A stretch of DNA of 64,000 nt from Kordia sp050633145 (GTDB lineage Bacteria > Bacteroidota > Bacteroidia > Flavobacteriales > Flavobacteriaceae): NCBI RefSeq assembly GCF_050633145.1, contig NZ_JBOEFY010000005.1, forward strand, positions 27,361 to 91,360. Reading direction: 5' to 3'. Both the position numbers and the translations under genes were made by a program. A model generated the notes under the pieces. It was not told the DNA's origin and did no database searches. It saw only the letters and a program-made list of their open reading frames with translations. Below, piece by piece: positions 16,133-25,262 of this stretch; within the stretch, counting starts at the first letter, position 1; the number at the start of each line of letters is the position of its first letter.

Positions 16133-16155
16133 AGCGGACTTCGGTTCGCTTTTTT
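16133..16155 (+). terminator. UUCG-tetraloop terminator of the acidic peptide gene
   Basis: AGCGGAC-TTCG-GTTCGCT (16133-16150) followed by TTTTT. It lies 20 bases after the stop codon. Confidence 0.88.
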
Positions 16156-16261
16156 AATGAAATACTGTTTGTGATCCTTTTTGATAAATAAGTAAGGTTT
16201 AACCGTAATTGTTAAGAAAAAACATTTGATATATTTAGCTGTAAATCAACAACTTATAATT

Positions 16262-16432
16262 ATGAAAAAACAGAGTTTAAAAAGCTTAAAGCTTAACAAG
16301 AAATGTATTTCTAACATTCAAGAGAGTCAAACTAAAGGAGGAAGAACTTACATAGGTTGCACCGACGGAACTTACAATTGTCCTGCAAGTTGGATTACAA
16401 GATGTAATGCTTCGCATTGTATATGTCAATAA
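16262..16432 (+). CDS. Double-glycine-leader Cys-rich peptide (56 aa)
   Basis: A 56-residue peptide from ATG 16262; an upstream in-frame ATG at 16226 would add MIYLAVNQQLII and does not fit the leader style. MKKQSLKSLKLNKKCISNIQ then TKGG (Gly26-Gly27). The 29-residue core has Cys at 33, 40, 48, 53 and 55, with Thr residues at several positions (GCTDGTYNC). Same layout as the peptides at 8069 and 8435, though core sequences differ. The UUCG terminator at 16466 follows. Confidence 0.78.
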   Translation: MKKQSLKSLKLNKKCISNIQESQTKGGRTYIGCTDGTYNCPASWITRCNASHCICQ

Positions 16433-16465
16433 TTCTTGTGTAGTCACATTAAAAATTTAAAAGTG

Positions 16466-16489
16466 AGCGGACTTCGGTTCGCTTTTTTT
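16466..16489 (+). terminator. UUCG-tetraloop terminator of the 56-aa peptide gene
   Basis: AGCGGAC-TTCG-GTTCGCT (16466-16483) followed by a run of seven T. The stem and loop are identical to 16133-16150. Confidence 0.9.
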
Positions 16490-16503
16490 GTCTAGCAAGT
16501 AAT

Positions 16504-17391
16504 CTAATTGTGAAACTTCAAGAATCGTCTAGCTTCACGTTCAAGAAAAATTTTGTACTTATTTGGCGGACTGATCGTAAAAGATATTTTTTCTCTCGTT
16601 TTTGGATGTGTGAATTCAATAGAAGTCGCACATAAAAACAAGCCTTTTTTATAGTTTTCTTCCTTTTTTCCGTACAATTGATCGCCAATGATTGGATGAT
16701 TGATACTTGCTAAGTGAACTCGCAATTGATGCGTTCTTCCCGTAGTAGGAAATAATTCTACTAGTGACAAATGTTCATTCTGTAAGGAAGGAACAGTTTG
16801 TATGGTTTTGTAGTTAGTAAATGCTTCTTTTTCAGCTACAGCTGAGGTAATTTCGCCTTTATTAGTTGTTTTACCAATTACAATTGTCTGATAGGTTTTT
16901 GTAATTTGTTGTTGCTCAAATTGACGATACAAATCTCTTTGTGCATTTTTAGTTTTTGCTACAATTAAAATTCCACTCGTAGGATTATCCAAACGATGAA
17001 CAGGTTTAGGGTAGGTGAGTGCATCCATTCCTGTAGCAGGTTTTAGATTATGTGGTAGAGCATTTTCTATGGTTTTAAAATAGTTGCCATTTGTGGGAAA
17101 TCCGGCAGGTTTATTAATGATGGCAATATCATCATCTTCAAAAATAACAGGAATTACAAGCTTAAATATTTTTTTAACAATCGTTTCTTCAGCGTAAATT
17201 TTAATAATATCATTTTCTGAAACATATATTGCGGTAGTTGCTATTTTTCCATTAATGGTAATCAATTGTTTTTTTAGACTTTTTTTTAACGCACTTTTTG
17301 TTGCAATACATTCAAAGTTTGCTACATCATATTCCTGAATACGAACAGATGAATTGGATTTAGGGACAATATGTGTTTCTAGAAGTTTCAA
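16504..17391 (-). CDS. RluA-family pseudouridine synthase
   Basis: A 295-residue protein with an N-terminal S4-like RNA-binding part (residues ~1-70; ALKKSLKKQLITINGK) and the RluA catalytic domain (~80-290). The active-site Asp is in HRLDNPTSG (about residue 131), and the family motifs TGRTHQLRVHLASINHPIIGD are present. It isomerises uridines in rRNA or tRNA; which ones cannot be told. It is convergent with the peptide gene at 16262 and single. Confidence 0.9.
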   Translation of the reverse strand: MKLLETHIVPKSNSSVRIQEYDVANFECIATKSALKKSLKKQLITINGKIATTAIYVSENDIIKIYAEETIVKKIFKLVIPVIFEDDDIAIINKPAGFPTNGNYFKTIENALPHNLKPATGMDALTYPKPVHRLDNPTSGILIVAKTKNAQRDLYRQFEQQQITKTYQTIVIGKTTNKGEITSAVAEKEAFTNYKTIQTVPSLQNEHLSLVELFPTTGRTHQLRVHLASINHPIIGDQLYGKKEENYKKGLFLCATSIEFTHPKTREKISFTISPPNKYKIFLEREARRFLKFHN

Positions 17392-17546
17392 AAAATATTT
17401 TTGTAAAAATAGAAATTGATAGCTATTTATAAGTATTTCATCTCTATATTATTGATACATTTTAATAGTGTAAACGTATTGTGAATAAAAAAATGTAAGG
17501 GTTTATAGATTATGTCTTATCTTTAACAAAACTTAAAAAACCAACC

Positions 17547-17795
17547 ATGAAAATAAAGAAGTGTATATTTAGCTTTTTATGTGTACTTATTTTATTTGCA
17601 ACAGCTTGTACTTCAGATGACGTTACCTCCGAAGAATCTAGAGTAAGAGAAACTGCACTACAACCACACATAACACCAGTATCAACTGACGTTCGCGTTG
17701 TTCAAGATGAGGTTATAATAGTAATAGATACTATGGAAACCAAAAGAGTCTTAAGTAATAATCATACATCTACAAATCCACGTCGTAGAAATTAA
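17547..17795 (+). CDS. Small lipoprotein (82 aa)
   Basis: An 82-residue protein with a lipoprotein signal (MKIKKCIFSFLCVLILFATAC, lipidated Cys near residue 21) then TSDDVTSEESRV. It is short and Thr/Arg-rich with no recognised fold. The TACTSDDVTSEE start resembles the SCSSDDLTIEE start of the lipoprotein at 18091, so the two may be old duplicates or simply share the common flavobacterial CSSDD mature start. Confidence 0.6.
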   Translation: MKIKKCIFSFLCVLILFATACTSDDVTSEESRVRETALQPHITPVSTDVRVVQDEVIIVIDTMETKRVLSNNHTSTNPRRRN

Positions 17796-18090
17796 ATCGG
17801 CTCTAAAAGAAACGATTTTTCAGATTGCAAATAGCTCCAATTGAAATGAGTAAGTTGGAAATAGAGCAAGTCTGTTGATGATTTATGTTTGGTAAAATTG
17901 AATTTAGAATTAAATGTTTTAATCATAAAAGTGGTCAATCACTAGTAAGTACTTCACTTGTAATTGATTGAAGAGATAAAATTTTCTGCTTAAATAAAAT
18001 AAAACTTACAAAAATTTTTACTGTTTGCGGATTTCCGTAAGGTTTTACTTTCTTTACTGTTTATATTTGACTTAAATAAACTAGTAAATT
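17796..18090. other. Intergenic stretch between two small lipoprotein genes
   Basis: About 295 bases, A/T-rich, no gene. TATATTTG at 18062-18069 is a good -7 box (TAnnTTTG) for the 18091 gene; the -33 box is not clear. Confidence 0.5.
18062..18069 (+). promoter_or_regulatory. Bacteroidetes -7 box upstream of the 18091 gene
   Basis: TATATTTG fits TAnnTTTG and is 22 bases before the start codon. No convincing TTG at the right distance was seen, so this is a partial match. Confidence 0.35.
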
Positions 18091-18516
18091 ATGAAAAAAA
18101 ACCAACTAACTCTTGTCTTGTTATGCATACTGACCATGTTTATAACAAGCTGTTCTTCAGATGATCTCACAATTGAAGAAATGACTTTAAGTAAATCGGA
18201 ACAAGATGCCATTGTAAAATTGGTAAAAACTAATGTATCTATTACAAAAAACGCACAAATCACTATTGATTCAGTAAAATTAAAAAAAATAGAGGATACA
18301 TATTATTTGTCTTCATATCACGGAGATGAAATCACAACAACATTATTGAAAGTTGAAAATGAAACACAGCTTAAATATGCAGGGATTTCATGTACTTCCA
18401 AGAGTTGTGCAACAAGTGATGGTTGTGTACCTCATAAGGATGGGAAAAAATGTACCAAATGCCCTTGGAGTGCTGATTGCACAAAGACGGTGACATCAGA
18501 TCAATTAACAGAATAA
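18091..18516 (+). CDS. Cys-rich lipoprotein (141 aa)
   Basis: A 141-residue protein with a lipoprotein signal (MKKNQLTLVLLCILTMFITSC, Cys21) and mature start SSDDLTIEE. Residues 35-95 are an ordinary mixed fold. The end (about 105-135) is dense in cysteine: CTSKSC, DGCVP, KKCTKCPW, ADC, seven in all, which could be a disulfide knot or metal site. No named family recognised. It ends with a terminator at 18545-18585 shared with the convergent serine hydrolase. Confidence 0.65.
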   Translation: MKKNQLTLVLLCILTMFITSCSSDDLTIEEMTLSKSEQDAIVKLVKTNVSITKNAQITIDSVKLKKIEDTYYLSSYHGDEITTTLLKVENETQLKYAGISCTSKSCATSDGCVPHKDGKKCTKCPWSADCTKTVTSDQLTE

Positions 18517-18544
18517 ATATATTTCCCTATATTCTTTTTCATAA

Positions 18545-18585
18545 AAAAAACACGAATCTATACAATTGTTAGATTCGTGTTTTTT
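18545..18585. terminator. Bidirectional terminator
   Basis: AAAAACACGAATCT and AGATTCGTGTTTTT form a 14-pair stem with A-run and T-run flanks, between the convergent 18091 (+) and 18605 (-) genes. Confidence 0.9.
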
Positions 18586-18604
18586 ATATGTATATACGGT
18601 AGAT

Positions 18605-20260
18605 TTATTTAATTTTTTTTCCTTTTGTTTCTCCGCCTCCTTGACTTAATGTCAAACTAATAGGCAACTTTGTAGTTTCATCAATTTCAAAAGTAATCGT
18701 TGCAGGAACTACTTTTAAAAAGAAATTATCTTCCGATTCGGCGAACATTTCTACTTTAGATTGGTTTGTTGCTTGTCCAAAAATTTGATTTCCTTCTACT
18801 GTAATTTCAATGAAGAAATTTGGAGCCAATTCATACGTTCCAATATATTTCTTTAATGTTTCTTTCGAAAGTTGAACCTCTTTTTTAGGTTCAGGCATTT
18901 TTTCATTACTCCAAACACCTTCCAATTCTACTCTATTATCTCTAAAAATAGCTTGCTTTTTTGTTTCATCAGAAAAAATTAATTCAGCAAAACTATCGTC
19001 AAAGAAAAAGCTGTTTTCAGAAGTTGGATAAATTTTAAACTTGCTATTACTGTCAAGGCGCTGACTAAATAATTGTTTGCCTTTCAAAGTGATGAATCGG
19101 GTAGAACCATCATCAAATTTGTAAGCACCAACCCATTTTTGCAATTTTTCTTTACTAAGTTTAATGGCGTCTGAAGCTTTCAGATATGTTTTTCCAATTG
19201 TAATGGCTGCTATTTTATAGGCAACATTTGTTGGCGAAACACAATCACAATTTGTCAAAATAATAATGTATGCGTTTTCACTAGGCACATAAATTCCTTG
19301 TGTTGTATATCCAAAAATACCACCACCATGTTCAATTACAGGAACATCCTTAATTTTGTGAGTAAACCAACCGTATCCGTAATTGATATTGTTTCCGTTA
19401 TTTATTTTGTAGTTTGTAAATGCTTTTTTAGTACTTTCTTTCGAAATTAATTTGTGGTTGCGAATTGCGGTGTTCCACTTTAATAAATCATCTACTGTAG
19501 ACATGATAGAGCCAGCTGCATACGGAATTGTCATGCTAATATAATCTGCATTTCTATATTCGTTTTCACGTTCTTGATACCCATACGCTCTATTTTTAAT
19601 GATTTTTGACTTGCTTCCATAATGTGAACTATTCATATTCAATTTGTCAAAAATTCGCTTTTGGATAAATTCTCCATACGAACTTCCACTAATTTTCTCA
19701 ATAATATATCCTAAGAGTACATAACCAGAATTGTTATAGCGAAATTGTTCGTTAGGTTTAAAATCCATTGGCTCATCTTTAAACGCGTCAATCAATTCTG
19801 TAACCAAAAGATCTTTTCTAGCAAACTCTCTTAACGAAGGAATTGAAGTATAGCTTTTAATTCCGGAAGTATGTGTCAATAAGTGATGAATCGTAATTTT
19901 TGTGTCTTGCGTAGGATAATCGGGAATATATTTAGTAATTTCATCATCTAGCGAAAGCTTTCCTTCTTCAAGTAACATTAAAATTCCAACTGCGGTAAAT
20001 TGTTTGGTAATGGAGCCAATTTCGAAAACATTTTCAGGAATCATGTCAATATTAAATTCCGTATTAGCTTTTCCATAGGCTTTTCGAAAGACAACTTTAC
20101 CTTCTTTAGCGACCAAAATTGTAGCACCAAAATTATCGTTTTGGTATTGATCGTTCATGAGTTGATCAATTTGAGTTTCCATATTTTGCGCATATTGCAC
20201 GGATGGAATCGCTATAAAAAGCGCTAAAAAGAATACGTTAAGGATGAATGTTTTTTTCAT
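18605..20260 (-). CDS. Serine hydrolase, class C beta-lactamase fold
   Basis: A 551-residue secreted protein (signal MKKTFILNVFFLALFIAIPSVQYAQ). The beta-lactamase-like domain covers about 30-360: SxxK in IGSITKQFTA (~85-88), YxN in RYNNSGYVLLGY (~175), and HGG in IEHGGGIFGY (~315). The last ~170 residues are two repeats with KLSKEKLQKWVGAYKFDDG and QLSKETLKKYIGTYELAPN, typical C-terminal lipocalin-like domains of these esterases/peptidases. Substrate unknown. Single gene. Confidence 0.88.
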   Translation of the reverse strand: MKKTFILNVFFLALFIAIPSVQYAQNMETQIDQLMNDQYQNDNFGATILVAKEGKVVFRKAYGKANTEFNIDMIPENVFEIGSITKQFTAVGILMLLEEGKLSLDDEITKYIPDYPTQDTKITIHHLLTHTSGIKSYTSIPSLREFARKDLLVTELIDAFKDEPMDFKPNEQFRYNNSGYVLLGYIIEKISGSSYGEFIQKRIFDKLNMNSSHYGSKSKIIKNRAYGYQERENEYRNADYISMTIPYAAGSIMSTVDDLLKWNTAIRNHKLISKESTKKAFTNYKINNGNNINYGYGWFTHKIKDVPVIEHGGGIFGYTTQGIYVPSENAYIIILTNCDCVSPTNVAYKIAAITIGKTYLKASDAIKLSKEKLQKWVGAYKFDDGSTRFITLKGKQLFSQRLDSNSKFKIYPTSENSFFFDDSFAELIFSDETKKQAIFRDNRVELEGVWSNEKMPEPKKEVQLSKETLKKYIGTYELAPNFFIEITVEGNQIFGQATNQSKVEMFAESEDNFFLKVVPATITFEIDETTKLPISLTLSQGGGETKGKKIK

Positions 20261-20324
20261 GTTTAATTTATTTTATTGTTTTTGATTGAATAGTAATACG
20301 ACGACCTTACTCAAAAATAGTTAC

Positions 20325-20355
20325 AAAAAAAGCCTCTTCTTTTCGAAGAGGCTTT
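20325..20355 (-). terminator. Terminator of htpG
   Basis: On the minus strand AAAGCCTCTTC, loop GAAAA, GAAGAGGCTTT then TTTTTG; 22 bases after the htpG stop (20378). Confidence 0.85.
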
Positions 20356-20377
20356 AAGGTAAGATTATTTTTTTTAT

Positions 20378-22264
20378 CTATTTAATCATATCATAACTAC
20401 GCTTGATGAATTGTGTCAACTCTTCACCTGTCAATAAGTTTTGAGATAAACGTGCTAAATCGAGAGATTGTTTGATTAAACGTTCTTGTTTTTTTCTTGT
20501 TTTAGTATTTAGAATTTGACCAACTAATTCGTGATTTGTGTTTACGACCAAGTTGTACATTTCTGGGAAATTCCCCATTCCAAACATACCGCCACCGCCT
20601 GATTGTTGCATTTCCTTCATACGACGCATAAATTCTGGCTGCGTAATCATAAATGGTGAAGCGTTTGAATCCATTGCTTCTAACTGAACAGTATACTTGT
20701 CAGCAGGGACAACTTCTGTTAATGTAGTTTTTAAGGATTCTTTTTCTTCATCAGAAAGTTTTGAAATTTGCTCTTCGTCTTTCTTGATTAAATTGTCAAT
20801 ATGATCTGCATCTACACGCGCAAATGAAATTTTCTCTTTCGATGTTTCTAACTTTTGAATTAAGTGTGAAACAATTGGAGAATCTAGTAACAATACTTCG
20901 TACCCTTTGTCTTTTGCAGCTTGAATGTAGCTGTGTTGTTGATCTTTGTTAGAAGCGTATAAAATGATAGTCTTATCATCTTTATCCGTTTGTGTATCTT
21001 TAATTTTTTCGTGTAACTCTTCATACGTATAATACGTTCCATCTACAGAAGGATACAATGCAAACTTGTCTGCTTTATCAAAGAATTTTTCTTCTGAAAG
21101 CATTCCGTATTCAATCACAATTTTAATATCGTCCCATTTTGCTTCAAAATCTTCTCTGCTATTTTTGAATAAAGAGCTTAATTTATCTGCCACTTTACGT
21201 GTGATGTATGAAGAAATTTTCTTCACGTTTCCATCAGCTTGTAAGTATGAACGCGATACGTTTAATGGAATATCTGGAGAATCAATAACACCTTTAAGCA
21301 TTGTTAAAAACTCAGGAACAATTCCTTCTACATTATCCGTTACAAAAACTTGGTTTTGATACAATTGGATTTTATCCTTTTGCATGTTCATATCGTTTCC
21401 AAGCTTCGGAAAATATAAAATACCAGTTAAGTTGAACGGATAATCTACATTTAAGTGAATGTTGAATAACGGTTCTTCAAATTGTGCTGGATATAATTCA
21501 CGGTAAAAACTTTTATAATCACCTTCTTCTAATTCAGACGGTTGCTTTGTCCATGCTGGGTTTGGATTATTGATGATATTATCAACTGTAATTTTTTCAG
21601 CTTCAGCACCTTCTTCTGCATCTTCTGGAAGTGGTAATGTTTCTTCTTTTGTTCCAAATTTGATTGGAATCGGCATGAACTTATTATACTTTACCAACAA
21701 TTCTGTAATTCTTGAATCTTCTAAGAATTCGGTAGAATCTTCAGCAATATGTAAAATAATTTCAGTTCCTCTTTCTGTTTTGTCATGCTCTTCCATTGTG
21801 TATTCTGGAGAACCATCACATGTCCAATGTGCAGCTTTTGCATCACCATGACTTTTAGAAATGATTTCAACTTTTTCTGCAACCATAAAAGCAGAATAGA
21901 AACCAAGACCAAAGTGCCCTATAATTCCTGAATCTTTGGCAGAATCTTTATATTTTTCTAAGAATTCTTCGGCTCCAGAAAAAGCCACTTCATTGATATA
22001 TTTTTGGATTTCCTCAGCAGACATTCCGATTCCTTGATCGATAATGTGCAGTTTCTTTCCTTCTTTATCTACTTTAATTTCAATAACTGGATTTCCGTAC
22101 TCGACACTTACTTCTCCAATGTTTGTTAAGTGCTTCAACTTTAGAGTAGCATCCGTTGCATTTGAAATAAGTTCTCTTAAAAAGATTTCGTGATCGCTGT
22201 ATAAGAACTTCTTAATTAAAGGAAAAATATTTTCTACAGATACATTAATATTTCCTGTTGCCAT
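20378..22264 (-). CDS. htpG: Molecular chaperone HtpG (Hsp90)
   Basis: A 628-residue bacterial Hsp90. The N-terminal ATPase motifs are clear (FLRELISNATDATLK, DQGIGMS, IGHFGLGFYSAFMVA), then the middle domain (NVSRSYLQADGNVKKISSYI) and C-terminal dimerisation domain. Length agrees with the family (~620-630). Cytosolic ATP-dependent chaperone. Single gene with its own terminator. Confidence 0.97.
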   Translation of the reverse strand: MATGNINVSVENIFPLIKKFLYSDHEIFLRELISNATDATLKLKHLTNIGEVSVEYGNPVIEIKVDKEGKKLHIIDQGIGMSAEEIQKYINEVAFSGAEEFLEKYKDSAKDSGIIGHFGLGFYSAFMVAEKVEIISKSHGDAKAAHWTCDGSPEYTMEEHDKTERGTEIILHIAEDSTEFLEDSRITELLVKYNKFMPIPIKFGTKEETLPLPEDAEEGAEAEKITVDNIINNPNPAWTKQPSELEEGDYKSFYRELYPAQFEEPLFNIHLNVDYPFNLTGILYFPKLGNDMNMQKDKIQLYQNQVFVTDNVEGIVPEFLTMLKGVIDSPDIPLNVSRSYLQADGNVKKISSYITRKVADKLSSLFKNSREDFEAKWDDIKIVIEYGMLSEEKFFDKADKFALYPSVDGTYYTYEELHEKIKDTQTDKDDKTIILYASNKDQQHSYIQAAKDKGYEVLLLDSPIVSHLIQKLETSKEKISFARVDADHIDNLIKKDEEQISKLSDEEKESLKTTLTEVVPADKYTVQLEAMDSNASPFMITQPEFMRRMKEMQQSGGGGMFGMGNFPEMYNLVVNTNHELVGQILNTKTRKKQERLIKQSLDLARLSQNLLTGEELTQFIKRSYDMIK

Positions 22265-22385
22265 TTTTTATCTTTTTAGTTTATTATTAATTGTTCGTGT
22301 TTTACTGTGAACATACTTCCCAAAAAAAATACCATTCTTACACAAGTGACAAGATGACATAAATTCTGTCAAAAAGTGTGAAAAA

Positions 22386-22410
22386 GAAAACTCCGCCAAA
22401 AGCGGAGTTT
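22386..22410 (-). terminator. Terminator of the S9 peptidase gene
   Basis: On the minus strand AAACTCCGC loops to GCGGAGTTTTCTTTTTC. It lies ~80 bases after the stop of the peptidase gene; between them is a short 'tctaa' word stretch with the small palindromes TTTCTGCTACAGCAGAAA and ACAGCAAAGCTGT. Confidence 0.75.
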
Positions 22411-22492
22411 AATACCTGTTATCTATGAACGAAGTGATCTAAGAGTTTCTGCTACAGCAGAAACGAGTTTAACAGCAAAGCTGTCCAAAAAT

Positions 22493-24913
22493 CTATTTCG
22501 TCTTTTTATTTTTTACATGCAATTCTAACCAACGATCTTGTTCCCATAATAAGTGCATGATTGATTCTTTAGAACGATATCCATGACTTTCTTTCGGTAA
22601 CATAACTAAACGTACAGGCGCGCCCATACCTTTTAAGGCATTAAAATAACGTTCACTTTGTAGTGGATAGGTTCCTGAATTGTTGTCTGCTTCACCATGA
22701 ATTAGTAACAAAGGTGTTTTCATTTTATCAGCATGCATAAAAGGTGACATGTTGTAATACACTTCAGGAGCTTCCCAATAATTGCGTTCTTCACTTTGAA
22801 ATCCGTATGGAGTTAGAGTTCTGTTATATGCGCCACTTCGGGCAATTCCTGCTGCAAATAAATCGGAATGTGTTAGTAAGTTTGCTGTCATAAATGCACC
22901 ATACGAATGCCCGCCAACTGCAACTTTAGTTCTGTCAATATATCCAAGCTTATCAACCGCATCAATTGCTGCTTTTCCATTGGCGACTAATTGTTTGATA
23001 AATGTATCATTTGGTTCTTCGTTTCCTTCGCCCACAATTGGGAAAGAAGCATCATCTAAAACTACATAACCTCTAGTTACCCAATAAATAGGCGAGCCAT
23101 AATATGGATATGTAAATTTATTAGCGTTTGCAGTTACTTGACTAGCATTTTTCTTGTCTTTATATTCTCTAGGATATGCCCAAAGAATCATTGGATATTT
23201 TTTCCCTTCTTCAAAATTTGTCGGTAAGTACAACGTTCCCGAAAGATCCAATCCATCATCACGTTTATAGGTAATTATTTTTTTTGTTACATTTTGAATG
23301 CTTTCAAAAGGATTTTTAAAATTCGTTAATGGTACAGCCGTTTTATTCTTTTTTAAATTTTGAATGTAGTAATTAGGGTATTCATTTTTAGATTCTAACC
23401 TAATAAGAAAAGTTCCTTTCTTTAAGTCTAAAGCATCAACGATATTTAACGTTTTTCCTACATAATCAGATTCGTAAATTCGCTTTGTTTTTAAGTTTTT
23501 TAGATTCAATTTGTCTACAAATGGCTTTCTTCCTTTTTTGCTGTAACCGTCACCAATTAAATACAGATTGTTTTTTTCAATATTCAATACATTTCTATTG
23601 TATTCATTTTTTGAAGTAACAAAATTTCCAGGATCGCTATATTTATCTTGATAACTTCTGTCAGAAATCATTTTTGGCGCAATTTTATTATTAGATGGGT
23701 TGAAAAGATATGTTTTTGTATTTCGTGTATTCCACCAATAATCATACGCTATAGCAGTTGTGTTGTTTCCCCAATCCATTCCGCCAAAACGACCTATTGT
23801 TTTTAATAAAGAAGTTGCGTTTCCTGTAAATGGCGCTTCTAGCTGAAATACTTCATCTCTGTGTGAAACTTTTTTGGCAGGATCACCGCCATCTAATGCT
23901 TCTGCCCAATAAATAGTTGCAGGTTTGTCTGAACGCCAAGAAATGTTTCTGCGTCCTGTACGTGTTGACATAAACCCTTTTGGTAAATCTTCAATGAGCG
24001 GCACTTTTAATGCTTCGTATACTTCATTTCCGTTCAAATCATAAATGATAGAAGAAAAAGGAAATCTTGAGTACGTTACTAAATATGAAAACGGTTTCTC
24101 AATTGTATTCAGCATGATAAACTCTCCATTTGGTGATAATGACATGCCTTTATACATGTTTTGCGCCATCCAAAGTGTGTTTGTACCATTCAAATCGACT
24201 TTGTATAATTCTGAAGTAGCTAATTGCTCAAAGTTAAATTCGTCATTCTTATTTTTCAATAAATCTTGATAGGTTCTGTTTTGCGCTTTTACACCTTGCT
24301 CACTTACTGAAATTGTAGGTCCAGTAGGAACCGAAGTAGTAGTATTTATAAGCTCTTTTCTTTTAGAAGGTACTTTTTTTACAAGCAATGCATTGCTGTT
24401 TTTTAACCACATGTAGGAAGCTCCAATGTTGGCATTCAAATTCGCGTCAGTTAGTTTTTTTGCAGATTTTGTGTTGAAATTAATTACCCATAATTCTACT
24501 CCAGTTGCAACAGTATTGGTAAGTGCGAGTTTATTTTCGTCTGGCGACCAACTAAAGTTAGAAAAACGTCCTTTTGTAGGCAATCCTGCTACAGCTTCTT
24601 CTTTGTTGGTACGACCAACTCTGATTAAAATTTCATTGTAATATGTTTGTCGGCTGCCAATATTTGTTTTTGGATTGATACGTAAACCTGCTAGACGCAA
24701 TTCTTTTTCAGAAAGTTCGGCAATGCTTTTAAAGTTGCTTCTATAGGCAAAATAAAATTTTTCACCTTTGTTATCCATACTCACTCTTGGAGCAAGTGGA
24801 GCATCAGCAAGTTCTAATATTTCTTCAGGCGGTTGTTGGTAGCCAATATTTTCTTGTGCTTTTAATCCAAAAAATGGAAGAAAAAGTAAAAATAGTAAAA
24901 AGGTGTTTTTCAT
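22493..24913 (-). CDS. Prolyl oligopeptidase family (S9) serine peptidase
   Basis: An 806-residue secreted peptidase (signal MKNTFLLFLLFLPFFGLKAQ). Residues ~30-530 are an unusual-length beta-propeller of the S9 type (WSPDENKLALTN, RSDKPATIYWAE, FGGMDWGNN). The C-terminal alpha/beta-hydrolase holds the nucleophile in GGHSYGAFMTANLL (~660), the Asp in LLLIHGEADNN (~745) and the His in PKESHGYRSKES (~780). Likely cleaves peptides in the periplasm or medium. Not in an operon. Confidence 0.92.
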   Translation of the reverse strand: MKNTFLLFLLFLPFFGLKAQENIGYQQPPEEILELADAPLAPRVSMDNKGEKFYFAYRSNFKSIAELSEKELRLAGLRINPKTNIGSRQTYYNEILIRVGRTNKEEAVAGLPTKGRFSNFSWSPDENKLALTNTVATGVELWVINFNTKSAKKLTDANLNANIGASYMWLKNSNALLVKKVPSKRKELINTTTSVPTGPTISVSEQGVKAQNRTYQDLLKNKNDEFNFEQLATSELYKVDLNGTNTLWMAQNMYKGMSLSPNGEFIMLNTIEKPFSYLVTYSRFPFSSIIYDLNGNEVYEALKVPLIEDLPKGFMSTRTGRRNISWRSDKPATIYWAEALDGGDPAKKVSHRDEVFQLEAPFTGNATSLLKTIGRFGGMDWGNNTTAIAYDYWWNTRNTKTYLFNPSNNKIAPKMISDRSYQDKYSDPGNFVTSKNEYNRNVLNIEKNNLYLIGDGYSKKGRKPFVDKLNLKNLKTKRIYESDYVGKTLNIVDALDLKKGTFLIRLESKNEYPNYYIQNLKKNKTAVPLTNFKNPFESIQNVTKKIITYKRDDGLDLSGTLYLPTNFEEGKKYPMILWAYPREYKDKKNASQVTANANKFTYPYYGSPIYWVTRGYVVLDDASFPIVGEGNEEPNDTFIKQLVANGKAAIDAVDKLGYIDRTKVAVGGHSYGAFMTANLLTHSDLFAAGIARSGAYNRTLTPYGFQSEERNYWEAPEVYYNMSPFMHADKMKTPLLLIHGEADNNSGTYPLQSERYFNALKGMGAPVRLVMLPKESHGYRSKESIMHLLWEQDRWLELHVKNKKTK

Positions 24914-25019
24914 AGTTATTCCTTGTATTTATGGTTGTAGGTGTATAAAACTATTTAAAATACTCGGAATTTTTATAAAAAATAACAGTTTTCTTGTAAG
25001 GATTTTAGAATATTCTCGA

Positions 25020-25140
25020 TTTACTCTGTAATGATTAAGGATAGAGACTGTTATCGAAAACGAATAATTCCTTAATCAATTGTTTATTTATTGGTTAGGT
25101 TGTTTTAAAGCACATTTATGTTTCATAGATGTGCTTTTTT
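25020..25140 (+). ncRNA. Candidate small RNA or fabH leader ended by a terminator
   Basis: The transcript start is unknown. Sequence before the hairpin includes a stretch GTAATGATTAAGGATAGAG and TTGGTTAGGTTGTTTTAAAGC, then the 9-pair hairpin AAAGCACAT/ATGTGCTTT (25107-25137) with a T-run. Not recognised as a known RNA family. Confidence 0.3.
25107..25140 (+). terminator. Orphan terminator in a divergent gap
   Basis: AAAGCACAT (25107-25115), loop, ATGTGCTTT (25129-25137), T-run. It lies 123 bases before fabH and faces it, so it ends a short upstream transcript or attenuates fabH. Confidence 0.7.
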
Positions 25141-25262
25141 GCTTAACTACACGCGATTAAAGGTTAAGAAGTAATTATTAATGTGTAATTTTGTATTCTG
25201 AATTTTTAAGAATTCGTAATTTATAAGACGTTTTCACACTAAAAAATAAAAGTCAATAATTT

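Larger units (their letters stand above)
24914..25262. other. Divergent intergenic stretch with an orphan terminator
   Basis: Between the divergently transcribed S9 peptidase and fabH. No gene seen, yet 25107-25140 is a good terminator on the plus strand, which neither neighbour needs. Confidence 0.6.
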
